Below, piece by piece: positions 49,293-62,116 of a stretch of 64,000 bases of DNA. The position numbers were made by a program, and so were the translations under genes. The stretch comes from Eremophila alpestris peregrina (taxonomy: Eukaryota; Chordata; Aves; Passeriformes; Alaudidae): positions 1,063,262 through 1,127,261 of the forward strand of contig WMCF01000121.1 in assembly GCA_009792885.1 (NCBI GenBank). Reading direction: 5' to 3'. Every line of letters starts with the position of its first letter. The stretch's first letter is position 1. A model generated the notes under the pieces. That model was not told the origin of the DNA. It made no database searches and was given only the letters and a program-made list of their open reading frames with translations.

Positions 49293-50439
49293 AGGACTTT
49301 TGTTTTTTAGTCACAAAAGTCTTTGCAAACTTATCTTCCACTACAAAGAAAAAAATAGTACATAGGATGATTAAAACTGAGGCATTTTAAAATGTGTAAC
49401 TGGTCAACAGAATGCTTGAAAAGTATAAAAATGTATTTTTCTGATCAACAAGTGATCAAATCCTCCCTCCCATGACAGAGAACATCTGTCTGTCTCTAAA
49501 ATGGGTAGCAAATTCTTAGTCAAGGCTGTCCAGATTATGAGCTGTGTAGCTCTGAAAAGTGTCTTTTAAAATAAATCTTAAATATTGGTATTTAGACTCT
49601 AAAAGTAAGAACATTTTAGAAAACATTTGAAAATCTCATTGTGGTTGATTTACAATTCACATTTACTTTCAACCCCATTGACTTTTCATTAAAGTATTAA
49701 CATCTCTTGGTCAACTTCTTAATCTTTCCTGTTCTGTGTGAAGTATTTTATTTCTCTATCATGAGTACTCATCTTCAATATTTAGTAAAATATATATCAT
49801 AATAACTCAGAAGTTTCCTGTACAAGCGTTTGTTCCCCTAATTAAAAATTATGTTGTTTAATTTAAAAAAAAGCCAAAAGTGTGTGCAAATATAGCATAT
49901 GTTATATGTAAACACAAGTTTTTGATAGAGGAGACTGAAAAACAGAACATAAAAATATATACTTCTTGGTTTTCACCTTTTTATGTTTATCACAATTTCA
50001 ATCTTTACAAGTAAATATTCTAAAACTAAGTTCTTTGTGATTACCACTGGCCCTTTGTGATGTAACCTTATCACTCATGTAACTGTATGAATTAAAAAAT
50101 AGATTATTCATTATTCCAGACTCTAAAAATTTACTCCCCCTCCCAATACTATGTTTTTCTATATTCATATTACATTAATTACTATCATATCACTCTAATA
50201 CATATGTTATATTAGATTAAAATTACATTATAATATATTTTAACAGAATAAAATCTTCATTAAAATTCTTCCAAACCATCTCAATTTCCATATTACGATA
50301 TTGTCCCTTAGATGGCATTTTGATGATTTCTTTTGGTTCTGAGCAAAGGGATACGGTTTTTAAAAGCTATGATCCTACTTACGCATCTTGCACCTTGTGC
50401 TAAACTACTTAGGACCTGGAGTTAAACTTTGTCTTTGCC
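49293..50439. other. AT-rich noncoding sequence, no gene seen
   Basis: Nothing recognised. Confidence 0.55.
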
Positions 50440-51990
50440 TCAGAGGCATATTGCAACATTTTACTCACATCACGGATAGGTTTGTGTTGTGGACTAACCA
50501 ATAGTGCCTAGACTTGTACAAGATCATCCTCCTGGAAGAAAGTTTGCCTGTTCTCAGAGGAAAGGGGGAAGAAGGACACTAGCTCTCAGAGAGCTAAAAT
50601 TTAAAAATACGACCACCCAGGGCAATTCAAATGGGGAGAGTCCCTTAATGATAAGATTAAAAAACTATAATGCTTATCCTCCCAGGTGTGATTTGGGCAC
50701 ACAATTTGCATGATTCAAAAGTTATGACAAATTGAAATGCCATTCTAAGAGACAAAGAAAAACCAAAACATGTAAAAGGAAAGGCAGTTGTCAGTACCAT
50801 TCTGGGTGCATCTCTAGTAGCTGTGCAGGAATAATGATTAACTTCTCAGAAAAAGGAGAATAAAACTATGTAATCTTTGCAAGATTTGGTAAAATCTTCG
50901 CAAGAACGATTGGAGAAAGAGCTCTCCCAGGTTGCTGCAGAACATAAGGCAACCAGAAGAGAAAGGGAAATGAGTGAGTTACTCTGATTGACCCTACAAG
51001 AGTAATTGGAAAACAGGAAACCCTCAGGAGGAAAGGGAATGCGAATCATGTACTAAGGATACAGGGAGCTCTTGGAAGATTTCAAATATCAAGTCCCTGT
51101 ACTCTCCTGAGAAATTGGAGAAACAAAATATGTTGCTTGGGGAATGATAATGAAGTAAAGTTGTGGCCCTTCATTAAAATGGAAACTTTAGATATGTTCA
51201 GGGTGGAGCTCAGAAAACTACAATGCACAGAACCCCTCACACAGGTGAAGCTCTAGCTCAAATACAGGAGATGTACAGCAGAAATGAGACAGAAACTGAA
51301 TGTATTTAGAGGGTATCCCTTACTGAGGGAGATCAGATCTTGTTGAGTGAAGCAGAAGCAAGGGGATGTTGGGGATCAGGAGCCTTCCGAAACACAGGTG
51401 GTAACCAAGAGCCATAATCCTAACCCAGAGAGCAGCACACTGGTTAGGAGGCTTGGATCCTGTGGAGAGGAGAGAATGTCATATACCTGAGAGCCACACC
51501 ATCGGTCATACTGAAAAGGGTGAAAAAGGTGGTGTGTTTCCTGTTAATGCATACACAGTTGTGGGAGGCTCAAGGTAGCTCTCCATGGTAAATAGAAGCT
51601 GATCATCTTCAATTTTAATCCAGGATTTGCTGAACACACTGAAAATTCACACCAAACACTTACCTGAATAAATTAAGTGAGCCCCCAGACCCCAAATCCA
51701 GAATGCACTTGTTTTGACTCATCTAGAAGTAGCCCAGGATTTAATAACATCTGGGAGACAACTGGAAGTTTCCAGTAACACCAATCCAACTACCAAACAG
51801 TGGGCTGACCTAAGGAGAGTACAGAAGATCTGGAGACCTCCAATACACCACTCATTCAGTGTTGTTTTCACTCTAGTTCACTCTAAGAGGTTTATTAGGT
51901 GGAACCTCAGTTGCCCTCCCTCAAGAGTAACACACCTGGTCCTCAGATGGAGGCCACATACTCTGGAGGAAAAATTAATAAATTAATTTT
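50440..51990 (+). pseudogene. Decayed coding-like sequence, possibly endogenous-retroviral; identity not established
   Basis: A single plus-strand frame from 50781 to about 51180 reads as protein-like sequence broken by several stops. It starts with a hydrophobic KAVVSTILGASLVAVQE, then a stop, then a coiled-coil-like LQDLVKSSQERLEKELSQVA followed by EHKATRREREMSELL, a stop, LTLQE, a stop, and LENRKPSGGKG. Another frame at 50504-50713 and one at 51714-51986 are open for 69 and 90 codons. Composition is less AT-rich than the flanks. A hydrophobic segment followed by a heptad region is compatible with retroviral Gag or transmembrane Env remains, but no protease, reverse-transcriptase or zinc-knuckle motif is visible and no LTR flanks it closely. 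It could also be an unrelated pseudogene. Confidence 0.3.
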
Positions 51991-54379
51991 TAGAAAGAGT
52001 TTAAAAAAATTAAAAATAAAATTTTAAAAAGCCGATTTGCACCATCCTGTATACCCTCCCAATGTAATTATTCCCTTTCCATCAATCCACAGAAGCAATC
52101 ACCTGACTGAGGGAGGGTGTGGGAGGACAGCCAACTCCCAACACTTCAGCAAGCAGTCTGAGCCACCTTTCATACACATCACTTGTGCTTTAGACCTGGC
52201 TTGGTTCCACTGCTGCCACTGGAAGTTTTACTGTTTGAACAAATGGTGTATGATTAGAGTACTAAAAACTCCAAACATTAAATTCTGTGTAATGACCAAA
52301 TTCGTGAAGACTGGCATCTGTTTCTAATTAAAAAAGAGCAGACTTTGAAAAATAAATTAATCCTTAGGTATAGTTCTTCAGTTTCTGGGTGGAAGCAAGA
52401 CATGCTTAGGCTCATTTTGAACTCTTTTTGGAAAAGATTCAAAAAGCATAGCTCATAATACAAACATATTAGTTTGTTTGGCCAGGAGACAAGTTCTCTA
52501 TGTAATGAAATTAAATAAAGGCATTAAGAACATTTTGATCAGGTAAATTACTACGTAGATTTGTAATCAACTTTGTCAAGAATGGTTGCCTAATTAGATA
52601 TAATAGCTATAAAAAAGAACTTATGTCCATACAGAGATGCTGAAAGAAATATTCAGCTCTTAGATATAGCTTCCTTTTCAGTGTTTTTACAGTTTCATAG
52701 TTATTCACTCACCTCATGAGTAAAGCACCTTCAGAATTTGAAAAATATCTTGGCCATGATTTCAGACAATAGTCAACCTCCAGTCCACCAGAACTATGCC
52801 ATTAGCTTTGAAGATTGATATATTGATGATGATGATGATGATGATGATGATAATAATAATAATAATAAAAGTTAACTGAAGGGGGAAAAAAATTTCTCCT
52901 TTTTTGAATAGTGACCATAGTATGTCAGGATAAGAATAAGGTTATCTTCTTTCCACACTTCCAGCTGCAACAAGATGTAAATGTACTTGGAGATTATCTC
53001 TTCTCTCATGATGTCTCTGTTTCTATCCCAGACATAATGTATCGAGTAAAAGTATTATCAAAAAGAGATTATTAGCAGAATTCTTTTCAGGTTTGGTGGT
53101 GAAACTGCCAAACAACATGCAAAGAAATGCTTGTCAAGACTAAAAAGTAACTTCTTAGGGAAAGTATTTTTTTCGATTTAGACAGTGAAGAATGCTTCCC
53201 AAATTCTGGTAGATTACTAGTCTGTGCTGCTATGTTCTACATTGTATTAGACTCCACAGTACCACTGAAAAACAGTCATATTATTAAAATGAATCTTATA
53301 TGGTAATGTCAGATTTGGAGAACAATATATGGAGATTTAATGTAAAAGCAACTTGACAACAAGTGTCCCTAAATACGTACTGCTTAAAGGTGATTGATTA
53401 TTTCAGATTTACATAAAACACAAAAAAGAAACAAATCATCATTTCTTTAAAGGAAGTTATATTTGCAAGTCAATCTAATCTTTAATAAAAATCCTAATGT
53501 TATCTGCTAGTTTTTTCAGCTGTCAGATTTTAGTTCGTTAACTCCCAAACAGCTCAGAATTTTAATAGATTATATATTTTATGTACAATGGAAGTTACCT
53601 ACACATATAACCACTGAAGAAGTAAAATAGTGGCAGGAAAATCTTAAATAACTGTGTCAAATTCTGTGTGTGTTACAGCGATATAACTTACAGGACTATC
53701 CATAAATATAAAATTATACTTCTTCCTACTTCAGTTTCAGGCAGGAAGAGTCATAAACCGGTAAAGCCATTTTCTTTAAGAGTGCAAAAATGATAAGAAC
53801 ACATTTTTGAAGAAAATAATGCTGGCTTTCTCTTTCCAAAGTAAGAATTTTACAAGCTCAGCTGGGTAGGCAATGTTGCATATATTATTTTCATCTTCTT
53901 GAATGGTTATCAGAAAAGTACTGTTTGCAGTATAGTGATTTTACTGCAACCACAGCAAAAAATAAAAAAAAGTATATATTTTAAATGCAGCTCGATAAAA
54001 GTTCAGTTGAAGAAAAGAAGCAAGCTTGAGAAATGTAATTACATTGGAAGTTTGGTAACTAGGAGCTTTTGAACAGGATGGGTTTCTCTAAGTATCCATC
54101 TGCATCCTAAGATGCCTTTATACATCATAAATACAGCCTCAGTAGACAGACTCTCTCAGTGCAAGAAGAAATTAAGATTTATAGGAGAAGATTTGTTCAG
54201 AAACAGGTAGCTTTTCTTCATCCAGATTACTTATGTACATAGGTATCAACAACTAAAATTTAAGTCCAAACTATGCAGGTGATGCCTTGGGATTTTAGGA
54301 TGGGATGCCTTTGTATATTTTTCATATTTGTAATCCAGCAATTCTTTAGTATATGACTTGAAATTCCATGTAGAGTGTC
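51991..54379. other. AT-rich noncoding sequence, no gene seen
   Basis: No supported gene. Contains the compound microsatellite at 52824-52868. Confidence 0.55.
52824..52868 (+). repeat. Compound microsatellite (GAT)n(AAT)n
   Basis: About nine uninterrupted GAT units pass directly into five to six AAT units, consistent with a point change that then spread by slippage. Confidence 0.97.
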
Positions 54380-54745
54380 AACTACTGCTTTCCTATTTTG
54401 GTCAGGCTAACAATTCCTCTCTAGGCGTGGGAATCAAGGGCACCTCACTGTCTCAGGCCCCAAGAAATGTAAACAAAAGTGAGTTGGGGGAGAACAAACT
54501 TGGGGTAAATGACTTCATGTAATGAAGCTGTAATTGGAAGATTAATCCCCAATATGCAAATGGACCAAACTTATAAAAGGGTGAAAAAATCCAAGACTCT
54601 TTGTCCATTTTTGGGTGTAGCCCCTTGGTGGGCTTCATCTGCCTGAAATGTATCTGAAGGCCCTTCAATAAATATAACTGCTTTTTATTCCCTTAATTTA
54701 GTCTGGCCACTGTTTTTAGGTAGTCCTGAAAAGGCCCCACAGGAT
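54380..54745 (+). mobile_element. Solo LTR (endogenous retrovirus)
   Basis: The promoter-like cttataaaagggtg at about 54570 is followed about 95 bases later by caataaatataactgctttt (polyadenylation signal), then tctggccactgtttttaggt, tcctgaaaaggccccacag. This is the R-U5 layout of retroviral LTRs. The 5' end is uncertain (tggtcaggctaac near 54399 is a possibility). The sequence downstream shows no primer-binding site or gag-like frame, so it is taken as solitary. It does not resemble the other LTRs in the window. Confidence 0.65.
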
Positions 54746-57499
54746 CTCATATTTTTGATTAAAATTTCCCATGATGTAAAGGACTATTTCTGGGCTGCCC
54801 AAAATTACTCATTCTTTGACGGGTGTTCCCTGTTTTGCTGGAGTACTTGGAACCTGTCCATCCATTTGGTGCATAGCAATGCAGGTGAAGCTCACTGGCT
54901 CTTTAGAATAAATACTGGAGTACAGAACTGGTAAACAGTAAAACATTTTGAATAACTGTGTAATGACTTGACACTGACTTTTTATGTTATTTCAATTTAG
55001 GTAATGCAAAAATATAATTACTTGACCAAAGAGTGAAATAAGAGTGCTATTCCTCTGGAACTGTGGTTACTGCTGAAAACAGTTACATTTTCTCTCTCCT
55101 TCTTTCTTTCCAGGCTATTGGTATAGAGTATTCCCTGAAACACAGAGATCAATAATAGAGACCTTTTTCAGGTAGATATTAAAAAACAAAAAAAGTCAAT
55201 GTTGCTGACCTTTGTGTCACCCTGTGAGATGTCAAACTTCTTCAGTCTCTCCTGCAAGAGACTATAAGACTTCCTCCATAATCTTTTTTCCATAACTCTG
55301 TGTATTGTGACTCACTATAGTCTGAGTTTACACTGCTGTGGTAAAACAACTATGGCATATAACAGTTTCAAAAACAAGATACAAAGACTTCTAATACATG
55401 CCCCTCAGCACCTGCCTAGTGCCACAAGCCTTTATGCCCTCCAACTGTTTTATTTTTACAGGAAGCCTAACTCAGAGCCAGAGCTTTGAAAAGGCAGAGA
55501 ACTATCTTCTGCCTTGCTCCTTTTCATTTCCTCCTCACTCCTTAGTCTGAGTTTAGCACACATATCAGTAAGTTTAAAGCCAGTCAAAAGCATTATTTAT
55601 TCAGGAATGTGTAGGTTGGGAGCCTGTGATCAAGATAAATTGTTAACCTTTTTTAACAAGGTACTCTAATCCAAAGAGCCACAAGAGTTTGCAGCACTCT
55701 GCTCCAAGGAACAGCCACGGAAATAAAGTATTTCTGAGAGTAAACATCCAGCAGAAATTGGAGACAGGTGTTATGTATATGCAGTTCTTGAGGGTTGACC
55801 AGGAGAACCTTTAAATTACATCTGGGCCTAGAATCAGAAGTGGTTATTGGAGGAAGGAATGGGAAGTGTCTTAGGGTTAATGATTAATTTCAAGAACAAA
55901 GTCTCTGTCAGTAATTGACACAATTATTTTTTTGTCCTAGAGGAAAATTTTACAGTTTGCTTTCTCCACATGACTGTAAGAGTAGAGAAATTATTCTTAA
56001 AATTAAATTTGAGAGAGTTCATAACTTTAATCTCTTAAAAAAGTTTGAAAAGGGCAAGTTTGAAATACAATGAGTAAGCTAGTGCTGAGTACATAAAAGA
56101 TGATGTGGTACAGATTTGAAAGTTACTTGGGGAATTAGGACAGAGCACTTAAGGGACTTTTATAGTGCAACAGAAGATATTGGAATGATACTCTACTTTT
56201 TCAGGCCTAATAGCAGTGTGGAGATGCTGCATTACTCTACCTGCTGAAATAGAAGTGAGTGGTCTAAATAGCCTGAATATAGCCAGATACTTAGGGGAGG
56301 AAGGAACAGGATAACCATAGGGCTATAAACTTATATAAATCAACCTGCCTGAGCTCCACTGAATCGTATTAGTAGGGCTGCATCAATAAATATTATAAAA
56401 GGCACAAATTCCTGTCCCTCATCACCAGCACAATCAATTCAGGCAAACTGTGAAATATTTAGATCGTATCTCTATTTTTCTCCTAAATTGGCTTTTGAAT
56501 CTAACTCCTACTATTCTGGTAATTGTTTTCTCTTAGCATTTTCTTCTAAAGATACCTTATCCCTTCAGGATACTTGCTCTTTAGATATTTGTCACATTTT
56601 GGTAGCTATAGCAGGAACAATTCCTGTCCTCTTGTAGGGCTGATTCTTTATAATGATGTCACCTCTAATTTGACTCCAAAAAGAACAAGATCTGGACCTA
56701 TTTCTTGTTTATGGGAGCAGGGAAAGTTCAGTATCCTAGTAACACAGATATTTATTTTGTCTCTTCCTACTGAAACATCTGAAATCTTTTTTGGAAGCCC
56801 TGCCAGGCTGCTGAAATGTCATCAAAATATATGCCAGATGGTCATATTCTCAAGAGGATCTCCCCTAATATGCCTGTCTCAGGGAGCCAAGACACTTATG
56901 TCCTGCACTTCACAGTCAAAAAGGATGTGGTTATGGGGTTCTAAATATCAACATCTGTCCCTAAAATGATTTCTATCCTTAAAAGTACTAAATAAGTACT
57001 AAAGACTAAATGTCTTATCCAGGTCCTGTAAAGGTGAGTGAAAAAAATAAATCACACAGAAACAACTGAAAAGGATAGAGGTTAAGTAATAATGCTTATG
57101 GATAGAAAATATTAAAACCCAAATGAAGACTCAGCTGGAAGTTGACAAAAAGAGTGGATTATGTTTCTGGTCTAGAAATATGTTTTACTATGTCATTAAT
57201 TTAATACAGAATTATGGTGTTCTGAGAGTATGAATGCTGTAATTTGGGAGTTAGAGAAACTGGTTGTACTGAACTTAGTGTAACATAAGATTCTAAATTA
57301 ATAGAATTATTCAATAACTAGTAAGGCACCTATGTGAACAAAATGTCCAGATTATGAATTGCAGTCTTCCCACAGAGTTATGTCGTTTCCCATGTCACAC
57401 ATGTAATGCATTATTCAGACTTGCATTTCAAGATTTCATTTCATAGTGTCAGTGGCTAACTATGTGAGATCAATATATCTGAAACTGTGTGGCAAAAAA
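54746..57499. other. Noncoding sequence, no gene seen
   Basis: No supported gene. A TATA-like cttatataaat near 56331 followed by caataaatatt near 56384 hints at another LTR 3' part but is not convincing alone. The 131-codon plus-strand frame at 56574-56969 has no recognisable domain. The opposite strand there carries a LINE-like C-terminal motif discussed in the findings. Confidence 0.45.
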
Positions 57500-58800
57500 A
57501 GCAGCAGAACATTTAGTTAGCATAATCTGCATGGAAGATGGTTAATAATGCCAAGTATTGAGTATCAAATCTTCAGTGAAAAGAAAACCACAATTTGCAA
57601 TCATCTCTTGCCCCTGAGGCAAACTGTGAATTGAATTACAACATACTTCTCCTGAGATGTTTCTCTATCGGCTGTTGCCTTGATTTGGAGACAAGTTTAG
57701 GGAAAAAACACTCTGGAATGAGTGTTTCCTCTACAAAAGGTTTCCAGCAATCTCTTTTGGCCCATGAGAAGTTTACATTAGTGGATGAAAGTTAAAAATT
57801 CCAACCATTTATTGACAAACAAAGTGCCAATACTGCATGGAAAAAATGGTGAATAAATGCTAGATATTGAACTCTGCCCCCCCCCCCCACCCCCATCCCA
57901 AATCAGAAAAAAACACCCCAAAATGCCAGACAAAGAGAAAAGAAAAAAGATACAAACACAATGGCTGCAAGGTGATGGGGAGGAGGGAAAAAAATGGTAC
58001 TAACTTTTGCCTCAGAGAAGAAAAAACCAAAGGGTTCATGCAGCAGCTTTGGCACAAACAGGTGGGAACCTGGTGAGCGTCTGATGCTGGTCTCCACAGC
58101 AACTGAAGCTGGCAGATTTGTTGTTCTTTCTGTTGTGGGTTCAGCTTTTCTGAGGTCTGGGGCTGGGACAGAGCAGTCCCTCAGCCGCCTGCTGCTCCAC
58201 AGATGATTCTCCTGCCATTGATTGTCCTCTCTGATCTTGGACCAAAACAAACTGAGCAGTTCAAGAAAAAAACAAAGGCCTCTGAAGGATTGCTGCTGCA
58301 GTCTTGAAAGACAGGGAAAGGAAGAGGAGACCTTTTGTATAAGCTAACAAAAACCAAGCTATCCAAGGAAACTAAGAGAGCCCAGTCCTCCCAGCATCAT
58401 AGACCTCTGGCTTTAAAAAAAGGCTGCACAAGAGCCCCAAGGGTTCCCCCTGCCCTGGGCCCAACTCAAATCTACAGCAACCATTTCTGACCATAGAGCA
58501 GATGATCAAGGAATAGACGAGCATCATAAAATCACCCCAGGACAGCAGTTCTAGTCTTGATCTGGTCATTATGCTCCTTACCAAAGGCAAAACATTGCCA
58601 GCTATGTTGCCGTTGATGCATTATGGAATAAGAAAATACAGTGGCAGAGACTTAATCTCTCTAGTCCCTGTGGAAATAAGAGGGAGCAGGAAGCACCTGA
58701 ACCTGCCCTTTTTGAAAGCTTTCTTTTATTTTCCCACTACTTTTTCATCTTTAAGAAGTGGGTAGGTCTTGCCTTGCCTTGCTCTACTCTGGACAGGCAA
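57500..58800 (-). mobile_element. GC-richer block, possibly an LTR-type element on the minus strand (unconfirmed)
   Basis: Base composition is higher in G+C than the flanks, with several overlapping open frames of 60-115 codons on both strands, none recognisable. On the minus strand an AATAAA (plus coordinates about 57808-57813) follows a long T-rich and GC-rich mixed region. A TATA-like agcttatacaaaagg lies some 530 bases upstream, too far for an ordinary LTR R region. I therefore regard LTR identity as a guess; an old promoter or an unrelated GC-rich repeat are alternatives. Confidence 0.25.
57875..57899 (-). repeat. G-run with strong G-quadruplex potential (minus strand)
   Basis: The plus strand has about 13 consecutive C, then accccc, then atccc. 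The minus strand therefore reads GGG-AT-GGGGG-T-G13, which satisfies the four-run G-quadruplex rule with very short loops. Confidence 0.85.
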
Positions 58801-60173
58801 TCTCAGGGGAGGTTTTAAGCACACACCACTGTTTTTAGGTATTCCCAGAAGGTGAAATAATCCTAGGAGAGTATTATCAGTTCAAAAGAAAATTTATTTT
58901 AGACAAGTGAAGGTTATTCTGTTGGAGAGGATATCATTACATGGTTAATTCCTGTCTGTACTCTGAAGACAGGTAAGTAGTAGAAATGTCTCAAGCTATT
59001 TTTATTGGGGGAGGCTCTGTATTAATTTTGTTAGTGATTTGTGCATGATGTCAGCTAATTTATCATTCATCTGCTCATCGCTGAGCTACTAAAAATGATT
59101 GCGAACAAGTGAAAGACCACTAGGACTGGAATTTTCATTTGTGCTGTTTGTTCATCCTTCAATTCTAATTTAAGTACTGTAGGAAAAAAATCACAGACAC
59201 TGGAAATGACACCAGAATTGGTGTATTTGCAAGGAACAGGAAAACCAGTAACTTCTTAAATCAGGGTGTCAGGACTCAAATATCTTCAACATATATGTAT
59301 TCAAATACAATGGGTTCAACCAAAAGCAGTAAGAAAGATAGGCTTAGAAAGAGCTAATTCAATTCCTTTTTCCAAATATTTATGCAACTAAAGAACAGAA
59401 AGATGTCAACTGCATAGACTTCAGTGAAATTTAGCAACACTTTTCTTATTTCTCTCATAGATAGATACATTGAAAAGGGTTACTAGAGCTGTGTTATATA
59501 TAGTTTTATAATCAGCTGTGTGGTCATGAAGAGAATAGTAAAGTCACTGTAAAAAATCTTTGCTTAAAAAATAAACTGACATTATTAATTGATTGAAAAT
59601 AATTCTGTTACAGAGAGTGCTATTTAAGTAGTTTCTCTTGCTGTTATTTCTACTGAGGACCTGAGAAAGAGATTAAAATACAATATGTGGAAGTTAAAAT
59701 CCTACAATTAAACTGAAACTATGGAAAATAAAACTATGTTTGTTGTACCAAAGCAATTTCATATATAATTAAAACACAAAGTTTTAAGTTGTAGTGTGAA
59801 AGAGTGATTTTGCAGTGAAAGGCAGTAATATAAATTAATTAAAGTCCATATAAAACCAGTGTAGATAAGTAGTCTCTATGGGACAGATTTTTATTTAGCA
59901 GAGGCCCATGACAGAAGTTCTGATGGAAAAGCAATACTTGGCAGTTAATATTGGTTAGTTTTAGTATGCAATCTTGGCTATCCATATAGTAAGATATTGT
60001 ACACTAAGTGAAAAAGAGTGGTCCTCCCTTTTCTTTCAGTTAAATATTTCATTGACTTTCTTAAAATACTGTCATGAAAAAGAGTCAAAGCTAACTTAAT
60101 GACATTATAAAAACAAGCAATTGATAAACCATGGTCATTTAGCTACAACGAATTAACTTTGTTTTAGTGTTGT
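58801..60173. other. AT-rich noncoding sequence, no gene seen
   Basis: Nothing recognised. Confidence 0.55.
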
Positions 60174-61265
60174 TAGAATCATAGAATAACCTGAGTTGGA
60201 AAGATCTTCAAAGTCCAACTCCTTGTCCTGCATGGAATATCCCAAGAATCACATCATGGGCCTGAGTACGTTGTACGAACAGTTCTTGAACTGTGCTGTG
60301 ACCACTGTCCTGGGGAGCCTGTTTCAGTGCCCAAACACCCCATGGATGTTTTCTTTCTATAGAACCTTTTCTAATATCCAGCCAAAACCTCCCCTGAAAC
60401 AACTTCAGACATTCCCTCTGGTCCTGTCACAGGTCACACCGGAAAAGAGATCAGTGTCTGTCCTTCCTCTTCCCCTCACAAGGAAGTTGCAGACTGTGAT
60501 GACATCTCCCGTCAGTCTCCTCCAGGCTGAACAGACCAAGTGATATCAACCTATTCTTGTATGGTTTCCCCTCCAGACCTTTCACAGTCTTCATTGCCCT
60601 CCTCTGGATGCTCTCTATTGGCTTTACATTCTTATATTGTATCACCAAAACTGGCCCCAGGACTCAAGGTGAAGCCACCCCATCCCAGAGCAGAGTGTCA
60701 TAAACCTGATGTCCGCTTGGACAGGGTTGGCTCTCTTGGCTGCTGGGGCACTGCTGACTCAGATTCAGCTTGCCATTGACCAGGATTGCCAGGCCCCTTC
60801 CCACAGCAATGCTCTCCAGGATCTCATTCCCCACTCTATACACACATTCAGGGCTGCCCTGTCCCAGTTACAGATTCCAGCACTTGTCTTTGTTAAACTC
60901 TATACAGTTGGTGATTACTCATCCTCTGAGTTTTTGAAATCTCCCAGCAGAATCCCTTTGGCTTCAATGGTGTCAATGACTCCTCCCAAATTAGTGTTGT
61001 TATATACCTCCTATCTATTTACTATATAACTATCATTAGTGAGTCCTGCATCCAGGTTGTTTTTGAGGATGTTGAGAAGCACAGGGCTGAGGATGGAGTC
61101 CTGTGAAACCCCACTGGTGACCAGTCACCAGTGTGATGTTGCTCCATTTGCTATAACCCTATTGTACCCGAACTGTCATCATGTTGTTCACCCATAAGAC
61201 TATGGATTAATCTAGCTGTGTACTGGACATTTTTTCCAGAACCACGGTATCATTCATCTGATTCT
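60174..61265 (-). mobile_element. CR1 LINE, reverse-transcriptase 3' half plus tail
   Basis: On the minus strand a block reading SGVSQDSILSPVLLNILKNN (about 61060-61125) matches the CR1 GVPQGSVLGPLLFNIFIND motif. It is followed by decayed thumb sequence, then IQRRAMKTVKGLEGKPYKNR and LGLFSLEETDGR (about 60480-60600), and the tail ending at gaatcatagaataacctgag (plus, 60177). Multiple stops are present. This is the longest 3'-anchored CR1 in the window. It lies just below a minus-strand LTR that starts at 61419. Confidence 0.93.
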
Positions 61266-61418
61266 GCTTTTTTATTTTTCATTCTGGGTAAACATATTTT
61301 GTCTTCTTTTTCCTTGAGGTTGAGATGCAAAATATTATAGGAAATCTCTTACTGAAAGTCACTATCATTCAGAATTTATTTTTTCTTCATAGATATGTTA
61401 GTCTCCTTCCTAAAGAAT

Positions 61419-62116
61419 GTCTTGGTTTAGAAAGACAGGTATCTGCTAGGGAAAGGCCAGAGCCCCCCCACCCTTGCAATGGAGAATGCAAACCCCGCCC
61501 TCCAAATTATTATAAATTTGAAATTAAGGGGCTTTCAGGGAAAAAAAAAAAAAAAGTGGGAATAGGAATAACAGTCCTTTACTAGGAATATAGAAAAAAA
61601 ATGGAAATGTAGTAGTACAAAACACAAATACAAACAAAAAGAAGACACTGACAGTCAGAATACAACCTGGCACCCTGTTGGTCAGGGTGCTGGCAGCAAT
61701 CCAGTTAAGTCCCCCTGGAGATATGATTTTGTTGGGGCAGAGATGATCCTGTAGAAGAGTGTAGTTTCCCTCCAAGGGTCCAGTGGTGATGAGATGGGTC
61801 TGGTCTCTCTCTGGAAATCCAGTGGAAAAACCAGCTGTCCTGGTGTTGTGAGTCCCAGGTTTTTATCCAGGTGGGAATGCTTGGCTCCTCCCACTGAGTA
61901 GAGCATCTCGAAATGGGATGACGTAATTCTTTCAGTCATGCAGTGAGCCTTAAATGGCTCTATTACCAGCAAATACCTCCCTGGAGGGAGGATGGGTCCT
62001 GGAAGAGATAAAGATCATTGTCCCACCTCGTTTTAATAGCTGGGCCATTAACACCTCCCCCTGCTTGCCGGAGTTAGAAGAGATAAAGAAAAATACCTAC
62101 CCAACCGATTCCAACA
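61419..62116 (-). mobile_element. Solo LTR (endogenous retrovirus), nearly complete
   Basis: On the minus strand it begins TGTTGGAATCGG at 62116 and ends AAACCAAGACA at 61419, giving TG...CA termini and a length of 698 bp. A TATA-like ggataaaaacctggg lies near 61860. A variant polyadenylation signal AGTAAA is in agtaaaggactgttattcc near 61575-61590. A GC-rich U5 follows. The 3' part is shared with the plus-strand LTR at 44.2-44.36 kb. A T-run of about 16 bases interrupts the 3' region. I found no clear target-site duplication in the flanks. No retroviral internal sequence adjoins. Frames inside (for example minus 61682-61972) are not genes. Confidence 0.8.

Noticed and set aside
56320..56400. 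LTR based on a TATA-like box and AATAAA spaced by about 50-60 bases
   Set aside because: Only these two short motifs support it, and both are common in AT-rich DNA; no second copy was seen.
56574..56969. 131-codon plus-strand open frame
   Set aside because: Composition and sequence show no known family, and the opposite strand offers a more plausible (still weak) reading.
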